NCBI GenBank assembly: GCA_025352765.1
Contig: JANXSI010000696.1
Span: forward strand, 1-11,586
DNA from: Devosia sp.
GTDB lineage: Bacteria > Pseudomonadota > Alphaproteobacteria > Rhizobiales > Devosiaceae
Direction: 5' to 3'
Length of the DNA stretch: 11,586 nt
Program-made: the position numbers and the translations under genes
The notes under the pieces: model-generated
The model's database searches: none
Told to the model about the DNA's origin: nothing
What the model saw: only the letters and a program-made list of their open reading frames with translations
Shown: positions 1-6,413 of the stretch, piece after piece
Layout: each line of letters starts with the position of its first letter
Position numbering within the stretch: the stretch's first letter is position 1

Positions 1-2096
1 TGCTGGCCGATGATGTCATCGACGATCAGCGCAACTTTGACGCCACCCTCGGCTTCGCAGAGGACCACGAACCGGTTCGCCAGCTCGCCCTCGCTCGGCA
101 GCTCGAAGCGCACGGCCAGATCAACCACCTGCACGTACTCGCCGCGCACCCGGAGGACCTTGGCACCGGATGGTGCGCGCCCGAAGTCGGCGCGGGAGCA
201 CTGGATGGTCTCAACGATGGAACTGAGCGGAATGACGTAGGGCGACGTTCCGACCTTGACCAGCATGACGTCGAGCACTGCGAGAGTGAGCGGCAGCCTC
301 AGCGTCATCCGCGTGCCAAGCCCGGTGCGCGAACGCACATGGACCGAACCACCGATCTTCTTGATGTTGGACAGCACCACGTCCATGCCGACGCCCCGCC
401 CTGAAATGTCGGAGACTTCATCGGCGGTCGAGAACCCTGGCGCAAAGATCAGATTGTCGATCTGCTCGTCGGTCAGCTGCTGGTCGGGCCCCACCACGAG
501 GCGATCGCGCGCCACCTGCAACACGCGCTCGCGGTTGATGCCGCCACCGTCATCCTCGACAGAAATCAGGATATTGCCGCCCGCCTGTTCGGCCGAAAGT
601 CGGATCGTGCCCATTTCGGGCTTGCCGCGCTCACGGCGCCTTTCCGGGCTTTCAATGCCATGGTCGGCGGAATTGCGGATCATATGGGTGAGTGGATCGG
701 ACAGCTGTTCGATCACCGTCTTGTCGATTTCGGTCGCTTCGCCGATGGTCTCGAGCTTGATCAGCTTGCCGGTCTTGAGCGCCAGCTCGCGCACCAGACG
801 TGGCATGCGCGAAAACACCGATTTGACCGGCTGCGCCCGGATGGCCATCACCGCGTCCTGCAGGCCGCGGGTCGTTTGCGCCAAGACCTCAAGGCCGCGC
901 ACGAGCTCCTGGTAGCGGGCCCTGAGCGTGTCGTCCATTTGCTGGGTCAGCATCGACTGGGTAATGACCAGCTCGCCAACCATGTTGACCACGCGGTCGA
1001 CCTTGTCGAGATCAACGCGGATCGACTGCACCGACGAGCGGCGGTCGCCTTCGCCACCGCGCCGCTCTTCGGGTTCGTCCACGGCGTGAATGGCCTCGAC
1101 CGCCTTGACCGGCGGGGGCGGGGCCTTGCGGGTCGGCATATCCTTTTGCACAGACGCCGCGAGGTCGGCAAAGCTCAGCCCAGGCTCTTCAGCGACCGAG
1201 GGACTTAGGGAAATCGCGGCCGATGACACAGTCCTGTCGGGCGATGGAGTTTGGGCGGTGGGCCTCGTCGAAAGCTGCGCAATCGACAGGTCGCAATTGC
1301 CTTCGACAAATTCAAAGACCTCGGCGATCGACTCCGCTGTCGCAGTTGGCGACACCAGGGTCAGCTCCCAGGTGCAGTAGACGCCGAAGGGCTCGAAGTC
1401 GGCAAGCGGCGGAACTTCCGCGAGCTTGGCCACCACCGAGAGCTCGCCCAGATTGGCAAGCTCGCGGAACAGCAGCAGCGGATCGTTGGCGCGCGAATAA
1501 AGCTCGCTATGCGGAGCAAAATGGATTTCCCAATGGCCCTTTTCAGCGGCCATCGGCGGTTGCCCAAAATTGTCATCGACCGGAACCGAAGCCACCTCGT
1601 CGGGCGCCGCCGCAGCAGCCTCGAGGTTGACCATCACGGGGACGAAGTCGATGTCGAATTCTTCAACCAGCGGGCCTTCGTCGATTTCTTCGCCGTCGGC
1701 ATCGTATTTCTTCTTGGCGGTCAGCGCGTCGAACTGCTTGCGCTCGTCCGCACCGTAGTCCGGCCCGAGCGCCGTCCCTGTCTTGGCGGCATTGACGAAA
1801 TCGGCAACCAGATCGTTGGCGCGGATGCACAGCGTCGCCACTGTCCCCGCCAACTCGATACGACCGTCGCGAACGTGGTCGAGCAACGTCTCGTACGCAT
1901 GGGCGAAGGCAACCAGTTCCGAGAACCCGAAGGCTCCGCCGCCGCCCTTGATCGAGTGGATGGCGCGAAACACTGCGTTCAGGCGATCGGCCGACCGGTC
2001 ACCGGCCTCGATGGCGGCGAACTGCTCTTCGAGCTCGTTCATCAGCTCGGAGCATTCGTCGAAATAGGTTGCCTTGAAGTCGTCGAGATCGCTCAT
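1..2096 (-). CDS. cheA: Chemotaxis histidine kinase CheA (C-terminus outside window)
   Basis: CheA autophosphorylates on its HPt histidine under control of membrane receptors and passes the phosphate to CheY (and CheB). About 698 residues are visible and the frame stays open to the window edge. P1: HSIKGGGG with phospho-acceptor His47 (residues about 1-110). P2: about 187-270, the CheY-docking region. P3 dimerisation helices: from about 357 (DLDKVDRVVNMVGELV). P4 ATPase: N-box RNSADHGIE at 474-482, G1 DDGGG at 515-519, G2 GRGVGMDVV near 566. The CheW-like P5 begins near 610 and is cut off. The ATG at 2096 gives the expected N-terminus before the HPt helix bundle. The linkers between domains are rich in Ala, Pro and acidic residues. 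It lies 48 bp downstream of cheY in the same operon, and cheW/cheR/cheB probably follow beyond the left edge (inference). Confidence 0.96.
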   Translation of the reverse strand, partial: MSDLDDFKATYFDECSELMNELEEQFAAIEAGDRSADRLNAVFRAIHSIKGGGGAFGFSELVAFAHAYETLLDHVRDGRIELAGTVATLCIRANDLVADFVNAAKTGTALGPDYGADERKQFDALTAKKKYDADGEEIDEGPLVEEFDIDFVPVMVNLEAAAAAPDEVASVPVDDNFGQPPMAAEKGHWEIHFAPHSELYSRANDPLLLFRELANLGELSVVAKLAEVPPLADFEPFGVYCTWELTLVSPTATAESIAEVFEFVEGNCDLSIAQLSTRPTAQTPSPDRTVSSAAISLSPSVAEEPGLSFADLAASVQKDMPTRKAPPPPVKAVEAIHAVDEPEERRGGEGDRRSSVQSIRVDLDKVDRVVNMVGELVITQSMLTQQMDDTLRARYQELVRGLEVLAQTTRGLQDAVMAIRAQPVKSVFSRMPRLVRELALKTGKLIKLETIGEATEIDKTVIEQLSDPLTHMIRNSADHGIESPERRRERGKPEMGTIRLSAEQAGGNILISVEDDGGGINRERVLQVARDRLVVGPDQQLTDEQIDNLIFAPGFSTADEVSDISGRGVGMDVVLSNIKKIGGSVHVRSRTGLGTRMTLRLPLTLAVLDVMLVKVGTSPYVIPLSSIVETIQCSRADFGRAPSGAKVLRVRGEYVQVVDLAVRFELPSEGELANRFVVLCEAEGGVKVALIVDDIIGQ

Positions 2097-2144
2097 CTGA
2101 GCCTATGCGCCCTTCTGGGTTCGCTTCTGCTTTTGGACCGTCAG

Positions 2145-2504
2145 CTAGTGCACGACGCGGTGGATCACCGAGATCAGCTTTTCGGGATCGAAGGGCTTGA
2201 CGATCCAGCCGGTGCCGCCCGCGGCGCGACCCTGGTCGCGCTTGTCCTGGCTGGTTTCCGTGGTCAGGATCAGAATGGGCAGGCTGTTGTGCTCGCCGGA
2301 CGCCCGAACGTTTTTGATGAACTCGATGCCATCCATGACCGGCATGTTGATGTCGGTGATGACCACGTCGACCACCTGAGTGGCCAGGACTTCCAGGCCC
2401 TTCTGGCCGTCTTCGGCCTGCAGCACCTCAAAGCCGGCGTTGCTCAGCGTATGGTGGAGCATGGCCAATATGGTCCTGGAATCGTCTACGGTGAGCACGC
2501 GCAT
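2145..2504 (-). CDS. cheY: Chemotaxis response regulator CheY (single receiver domain)
   Basis: A stand-alone receiver domain of 119 residues that takes phosphate from CheA. It acts either at the flagellar motor or, like rhizobial CheY1, as a phosphate sink. Seen: acidic pair Asp7-Asp8, phospho-acceptor Asp51 in the motif TDINMPVMDG, Thr81/Thr82 switch position, and Lys103 in VKPF. There is no output domain. The start is set at the ATG at 2504, whose A is also the last base of the cheS stop (TGATG), with AAAGGGA eight bases ahead. A TTG one codon earlier (2507) is possible but weaker. The one-base overlap implies translational coupling to cheS. Its place between cheS and cheA matches cheY1 of Sinorhizobium meliloti, so the sink role is favoured, but sequence alone cannot separate sink from motor-binding CheY. 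Confidence 0.95.
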   Translation of the reverse strand: MRVLTVDDSRTILAMLHHTLSNAGFEVLQAEDGQKGLEVLATQVVDVVITDINMPVMDGIEFIKNVRASGEHNSLPILILTTETSQDKRDQGRAAGGTGWIVKPFDPEKLISVIHRVVH

Positions 2505-2797
2505 CAAGCTTGTCCCTTTATCAGATCTGTAAAACAGGCGGTTAGACCGAGCCGGTCGATAGCCGCGAGCATCGGGTCGCTGGTCCCGGAAATGGTGAAG
2601 GCGAAGCTGTTCCGCCGCGATGTTTCGGCCGCGCTGATCAGCATGAAAAGGGCGTTTGTTGCCACGCGCTCGACAGCAGCAGCATTGATCTCGACAGGCC
2701 CCGTCTCGACCGCATCAATCAACCCGTCCCGCACCACGTCGAGCGAGTCCAGATCGACGACGGCAGGCAAAGCCATGATTTTAGTCGAATTGGCCAT
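2504..2797 (-). CDS. cheS: STAS-domain chemotaxis protein, CheS-like
   Basis: A 97-residue cytoplasmic protein that is a single STAS fold (anti-sigma antagonist type). In S. meliloti the gene at this position encodes CheS, a protein of the same size class that binds CheA and speeds loss of phosphate from CheY1. The same role is inferred here from gene order and length. Seen: an N-terminal beta segment (MALPAVVDLDSLDVVRDGL) and the STAS core VEINAAAVERVATNALFMLISAAE. Thr47 falls where STAS proteins carry their phosphorylatable Ser, but the preceding conserved Asp is Ala46, so classical phospho-switching is doubtful. Start ATG at 2797. It is the first gene of the operon. The purine-rich stretch just ahead of it lies inside an inverted repeat (2804-2850). 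A generic STAS protein with another partner is the alternative. Confidence 0.82.
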   Translation of the reverse strand: MANSTKIMALPAVVDLDSLDVVRDGLIDAVETGPVEINAAAVERVATNALFMLISAAETSRRNSFAFTISGTSDPMLAAIDRLGLTACFTDLIKGQA

Positions 2798-2803
2798 GAA
2801 TAG

Positions 2804-2850
2804 CCGTTCCCCCGAGGGTTGCCCTCGACCAGCACTCTCTATGGGAACGG
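2804..2850 (-). promoter_or_regulatory. Nested inverted repeat in front of cheS
   Basis: Reading the minus strand, CCGTTCCC (2850-2843) pairs perfectly with GGGAACGG (2811-2804). Between them lies a second perfect 6-bp hairpin, CGAGGG-CAA-CCCTCG (2827-2813). The purine run GGGGGAA, the best ribosome-binding candidate for cheS, forms part of the outer arm. If transcribed, the leader could fold so that cheS initiation is masked. As DNA it could equally be a regulator-binding dyad. No T-run follows, so it is not an ordinary terminator. The pairing is seen directly; the function is inferred. Confidence 0.45.
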
Positions 2851-2867
2851 TTTAAGAAGTCCTAAGC

Positions 2868-2886
2868 CCGTCCCGATAAGAGACGG
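2868..2886 (-). terminator. Possible terminator after the CoA hydrolase gene
   Basis: On the minus strand CCGTCTC-TTATC-GGGACGG forms a 7-bp stem with one T-G wobble and a 5-base loop, starting 11 bases after the hydrolase stop codon. The following bases (GCTTAGGACTTCTT) are only moderately T-rich. It would separate this gene from the chemotaxis operon on the same strand. Confidence 0.4.
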
Positions 2887-2896
2887 ATACGCAACG

Positions 2897-3925
2897 TCAA
2901 CCTGATGCCAGTGCTGCGAGAATCGGTCCGGGGTCGTAGTCGTCGAGGCTCGCGGAGGCCCAGGTCGGCTTCAGGTCCTTGTCCACCAGGACCGCTCGGA
3001 CGCCTTCGGCAAAATCCGGTTGCGCCACCATCACCCGCGCGAGCCTCAGGTCGGTCGCGAGGGTCAGATCCACGTCCATCACCCGTCTGGCTTCGAGTTG
3101 AGCGTGAAAGCTCGCGGTCAGCGCCGCGGGGCTGCGCGTCGCCAGCAACGCAGCGATCTCGGCCAGCGGCAGGATCCCGACGACGGCATCCAGGAAGGCC
3201 GCGGGAGTTGTCGGCGCAGCAGCTGGCAGAAGATCGGCCAGCCCGGAGAATGGCGCATCGCCGGCACCGATCGATTCGGCCTCGAGCAGCCGGACGATGG
3301 CTGTCTGGGGGTGGCTCGAACCGGCTGCTGCAGACAGGCCAGCGACGATCTCGAGGACCCGGTCCCGCGCGATCACCGCGTCGGCGAGCCCAAGTTCCAG
3401 CGCATCCGAAGCTCCGACGCTGACGCCGGACAGGAGAAACAGCAGCGCCCGGTTGAGCGTCGTCTGGCTCAGGATGGCGTTGACCCCGACATCGGCAAAA
3501 AAGCCGATCGCCGACTCCGGCATCGCAAAACGGGCCCCCGGTTGCGTCAGCCGGAAGCCGCAATGGCCGGCAATGCCGATGCCGCCGCCCATCACAACGC
3601 CATGGGTGAGCGCGACCAAGGGCTTGCGGAAACCGGCAATCAGCCGGTTCATCCGGTACTCGGCGGCAAAATAGGCGTTGGCCTCGTCGTGCCGCCCCTC
3701 GATGACCCACTGGCGAACCGCCCGGACGTCGCCGCCGGCGCAGAAGCCTTTGGGTCCCGCCCCGTCGAACAGCACGGCGCCCACTTCCGGATCGTCCCGC
3801 CAGCTAGTGAGCGCCGCCGTGATCCCCTCGATCATCGGCAAGGACAGCGCATTGATGGCCTCGGGACGGTTGAGCGTGATGCGGCCGAGCGCCCCGTCGG
3901 TGGCGATGATGAGCTGATTGGTCAT
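2897..3925 (-). CDS. 3-hydroxyisobutyryl-CoA hydrolase-type enzyme (crotonase superfamily)
   Basis: Probably hydrolyses 3-hydroxyisobutyryl-CoA to free 3-hydroxyisobutyrate and CoA, a step of valine breakdown, in the cytoplasm. It has 342 residues, close to the usual 340-380 of this branch and longer than plain enoyl-CoA hydratases (about 260). Seen: crotonase oxyanion-hole segments GFCAGGD (60-66) and VMGGGIGIAGH (111-121); MPESAIGFFADVG (135-147) with Glu137 and Asp145, whose 8-residue spacing matches the catalytic Glu/Asp pair of this family; and the signature FAEGVRAVLVDKD near the C-terminus. Odd: the usual PDVGG is ADVGV here, so this is a divergent member and another beta-hydroxyacyl-CoA could be the substrate. 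Start ATG at 3925, with AGGA seven bases ahead. It stands alone, divergent from the oxidoreductase at 4032. Confidence 0.85.
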   Translation of the reverse strand: MTNQLIIATDGALGRITLNRPEAINALSLPMIEGITAALTSWRDDPEVGAVLFDGAGPKGFCAGGDVRAVRQWVIEGRHDEANAYFAAEYRMNRLIAGFRKPLVALTHGVVMGGGIGIAGHCGFRLTQPGARFAMPESAIGFFADVGVNAILSQTTLNRALLFLLSGVSVGASDALELGLADAVIARDRVLEIVAGLSAAAGSSHPQTAIVRLLEAESIGAGDAPFSGLADLLPAAAPTTPAAFLDAVVGILPLAEIAALLATRSPAALTASFHAQLEARRVMDVDLTLATDLRLARVMVAQPDFAEGVRAVLVDKDLKPTWASASLDDYDPGPILAALASG

Positions 3926-3958
3926 CGCTCATTCCTATCCTTTCCCGAAATGGCGCGC

Positions 3959-3972
3959 GAGAGGGGGCTCTC
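3959..3972. promoter_or_regulatory. Short palindrome between divergent genes
   Basis: GAGAG-GGGG-CTCTC is a perfect 5-bp inverted repeat in the 106-bp gap between the CoA hydrolase and the SAF-domain oxidoreductase. Its position would suit an operator acting on either gene. At this length and base composition chance is a real alternative. I see no convincing -35/-10 pair in the gap. Confidence 0.22.
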
Positions 3973-4031
3973 CCAAGCGGTGACCGCATTCTCCCGTTTC
4001 CCGTCTGCGGCTTCGGTGCTATTCCCCCTTT

Positions 4032-5363
4032 ATGCCGACGTACCAATCCCTGACCAATGTTCACCTGACCGGCCTGGCCCGTGATCTCGCGCGGCGCGCC
4101 GACGAGGGCAAGCCGATCCGCATCGGCGTCATCGGTTCGGGCGAAATGGGCACCGACCTCGTGACGCAAGGCATGCTGATGCGCGGCATCGAGATTTCGG
4201 CCATCGCCACGCGCCGCCCGCACACGGCGCTCGAAGCGACCGCCATTGCCTATGGCGACACGTCGCACGCCGTCGAAGCCGACACCCGCAGCAAAATCTC
4301 GGCCGCCATCGCCAACAAGAAGCTGGCGATCACCTCGGCGGACCTGCTGGTCCAGACCCCCGAAATCGACGTCGTGATCGATGCGACGGGCAAGCCGGGC
4401 GTTGCCGCCGACTACGACCTCATGGCCATGGAGCATGGCAAGCACCTGGTGATGATGAACGTCGAGGCCGACGTCACCATCGGGCCGTATCTCAAGAAGC
4501 AGGCCGACCGGCTTGGCGTCGTCTATTCGGTCGGCGCCGGCGACGAGCCCTCGAGCTGCATGGAACTCATCGAGTTCGCCTCGGTCCTCGGCTACCGCAT
4601 CGTTTCCGCCGGCAAGGGCAAGAACAACCCGCTCAAGCACGACGCCGTCCCCGACGACTATCGCGAGGAAGCCACGCGCCGGAACATGAACCCGCGCATG
4701 CTGGTCGAGTTCATCGATGGCAGCAAGACCATGGTCGAGATGTGTGCCATCGCCAATGCCACCGGCCTCATTCCGGACGTTCCGGGCATGCACGGCCCGA
4801 AGGCCGACCGCGACCAGATGGTCAAGGTGCTGATCCCCAAGGCCGACGGCGGCATTCTGAACAAGAAGGGCGTCGTCGACTTCACCGTCGGCAAGGGCGT
4901 CGCGCCGGGCGTCTTCGTCATCGTCGAAGCCGAGCATCCGCGCATCATCGAGCGCATGGACGATCTGCATGTCGGCATCGGGCCATATTATGCGTTCTTC
5001 CGCCCCTATCACCTGACCAGCCTCGAAGTGCCGCTGACCGCGGCCCGCATCATGCTCTACGGCAAGCCCGACATGGTGCCGCTGCCCGATCCGGTCGCCG
5101 AGGTCTGCGCCGTGGCCAAGCGCGATCTCGCTGTCGGCGAGAGCTTCGATGCGATCGGCGAGACCTGCTACCGCAGCTTCATCCTGACCATCGGCGACGC
5201 TCGCGCGCAGCAGGCCGTGCCGGTCGGCCTGCTCGAAGGCGGCAAGGTCACGGCGCCGGTAAAGAAAGGCGAGCTGCTGACCCGGCAGAACGCCACGCCC
5301 GACCAGACGACGCGCCTCTTCGCCCTGCGGCAGTTGCAGGACCAGATGTTCGGACTGGGCTGA
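4032..5363 (+). CDS. Homoserine dehydrogenase-like NAD(P) oxidoreductase with SAF domain (COG4091 type)
   Basis: 443 residues. The N-terminal half is a Rossmann domain with IGVIGSGEMG (31-40), followed by VVIDATGKPG (114-123). The middle part carries YSVGAGDEPSSCMELIEFA (165-183), typical of the homoserine-dehydrogenase-like catalytic region. The C-terminus (about 357-420, ending VTAPVKKGELLT) is a SAF domain, a fold also found in antifreeze proteins and sugar-acid dehydratases. The family is usually annotated as a predicted homoserine dehydrogenase, but it lacks the ACT regulatory domain and its members occur with sugar and polyol pathways. The true substrate is unknown to me and threonine biosynthesis is not implied. 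The N-terminus matches family length, so the ATG is accepted although no Shine-Dalgarno sequence precedes it (the bases before are ATTCCCCCTTT). It is the first gene of a unit with the SDR 39 bp downstream. Confidence 0.85.
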   Translation: MPTYQSLTNVHLTGLARDLARRADEGKPIRIGVIGSGEMGTDLVTQGMLMRGIEISAIATRRPHTALEATAIAYGDTSHAVEADTRSKISAAIANKKLAITSADLLVQTPEIDVVIDATGKPGVAADYDLMAMEHGKHLVMMNVEADVTIGPYLKKQADRLGVVYSVGAGDEPSSCMELIEFASVLGYRIVSAGKGKNNPLKHDAVPDDYREEATRRNMNPRMLVEFIDGSKTMVEMCAIANATGLIPDVPGMHGPKADRDQMVKVLIPKADGGILNKKGVVDFTVGKGVAPGVFVIVEAEHPRIIERMDDLHVGIGPYYAFFRPYHLTSLEVPLTAARIMLYGKPDMVPLPDPVAEVCAVAKRDLAVGESFDAIGETCYRSFILTIGDARAQQAVPVGLLEGGKVTAPVKKGELLTRQNATPDQTTRLFALRQLQDQMFGLG

Positions 5364-5402
5364 ACCAGCGTCATTGACGGACGACGCCGAGAAGGATTTT
5401 CC

Positions 5403-5969
5403 ATGCCTGCAGAGACCGCGCGCCCCATCATCATTCTCGGCTCGCAAGGCAATATCGGCCGCCGGCTGATGGCGGCGTTCCCCGGCGCCATCGGCATCGA
5501 CCGGGCGGCGGGAGCCGACATTGTCGGTGACCTGCACACGCTCGACTATGATGCGCCCGAGGTCCGGCAGGCGTTCGAGACCGCCGACGGGCTGATCCAC
5601 GTCGCGACCTCCGCCAATGTCGCCGATCCGAGCGCGGTTCACTGGGCCGCGGTCGCCGACACCGCGCGATTGATGGCGGCGTGCGATCGCTACAACATGC
5701 GCCGCGTCGTGCTGCCCTCGTCCGACTGGGCGCAGCCCAAGACCCGCTGGGCGGCGCACGAGCTCAATGCCTATGGCCACAGCAAGCGCGTCTTCGAGGC
5801 CATGGCCGAGATGTACAATGTCACGCCCGGCCGTCACGCCGTGGCGCTCCGTCTCGGCTGGGTGCCGCGCCACGCCGATGAGCTGGCGAGGGCCGACGCC
5901 TGGTTGCAGGCGAACCACTGGGACGACGCGCGGCTGGTCGGCCAGGTGCAGGCGGCGCTCGGCGACTGA
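5403..5969 (+). CDS. Short NAD-dependent epimerase/dehydratase-like SDR
   Basis: 188 residues resembling extended SDRs such as sugar epimerases and uronate dehydrogenases. Seen: the glycine-rich NAD-binding motif GSQGNIG (13-19), the strand LIHVAT (64-69), Ser106/Ser107 (LPSSDW) at the catalytic Ser position, the active-site pair Tyr124-Gly-His-Ser-Lys128, and LRLGWVPR after it. All catalytic positions are present, but relatives are generally 260-330 residues. The C-terminal substrate-binding part is therefore very short here, either a compact subfamily or a natural truncation. It has a strong ribosome-binding site (GAGAAGGA, seven bases before ATG) and follows the SAF oxidoreductase by 39 bp, so the two probably act in one pathway. 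The substrate is not deducible. It ends 7 bp from the convergent broken gene. Confidence 0.8.
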   Translation: MPAETARPIIILGSQGNIGRRLMAAFPGAIGIDRAAGADIVGDLHTLDYDAPEVRQAFETADGLIHVATSANVADPSAVHWAAVADTARLMAACDRYNMRRVVLPSSDWAQPKTRWAAHELNAYGHSKRVFEAMAEMYNVTPGRHAVALRLGWVPRHADELARADAWLQANHWDDARLVGQVQAALGD

Positions 5970-5976
5970 CGCCGCA

Positions 5977-6384
5977 TCACAGCCGCGCATATTTTTCCGG
6001 GAACTGCGGATGGTCCGGGTTGTAGTCGGGGCGCGGAGCGAGCGAGGCGCGCTCGTCGATCTCGGCCGAGATGATGTCGTCGAACTTGAGGTTCTTCCAG
6101 CCACCCGCCGAGCCGGGCTTGCCGCCCTTGACCTGATAGCCGGCGATGGCCTCGTTGCCCTGGCTGGTGCGGCCGACGATGTGCACTTCGACGACGCGGA
6201 ATTAGCCGTGATAGCCGAGCCGCAGGCAACGGTGACGGCGCATCGCCTCCTCGGCCAGCGCCCGGATTTCGCGCGGTGGCAACGTCGACTGCCGCAGTTT
6301 TGCGACCTTCGCCTCGGCCAGCGTCCGCTGACGCTCGGCAAAGGCGCGAGCGAGGTCGTCTTCGGTTCTGTCGTCGTTGGGCAT
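5977..6384 (-). pseudogene. Small conserved hypothetical gene split by an in-frame TAA
   Basis: Two open stretches lie in the same frame, separated only by TAA at 6204-6202. The first 60 residues start at ATG 6384 with GAGGA seven bases ahead and end RCLRLGYHG. The next 74 residues run from FRVVEVHIVGRTSQGNEAIAGY to EKYARL. From memory, small hypothetical proteins (about 80-130 residues) have continuous sequence of the form LRFxYxGYxRVVEVHxxGxTxxGN, often with WKxxxLDxI and APRPxYN later. This gene has all these elements across the stop, so the TAA probably replaces a Tyr codon (TAC/TAT). A GTG at 6186 could in principle start a separate 69-residue protein, but I see no good ribosome-binding site. 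It is the last gene of the MBL-MarR-reductase operon, 29 bp after the reductase. Function unknown. A sequencing error is the main alternative to true decay. Confidence 0.65.
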
Positions 6385-6413
6385 GATCTCATCCTCACAC
6401 CGCCGTTGTCATC

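Noticed and set aside
1251..2855. A 534-codon plus-strand frame over cheA, cheY and cheS
   Set aside because: Antisense to three recognisable chemotaxis genes; no motif and shadow-type composition.
2851..2867. TTAA-like half sites resembling a CtrA box before cheS
   Set aside because: Spacing and the second half-site (CTAA after six bases) do not match TTAA-N7-TTAA well enough to claim.
5364..5402. Small CGTCA-T-TGACG repeat between the SAF and SDR genes
   Set aside because: Only five base pairs and a one-base centre in a 39-bp gap; no terminator tract and probably chance.
3804..6398. An 864-codon open frame on the minus strand across the CoA hydrolase start, SAF oxidoreductase and SDR genes
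   Set aside because: It is antisense to two clear enzymes with intact motifs and covers the start of a third. Its protein is a low-complexity Arg/Ala/His/Asp mix with no domain. Long antisense frames are common in GC-rich coding DNA.
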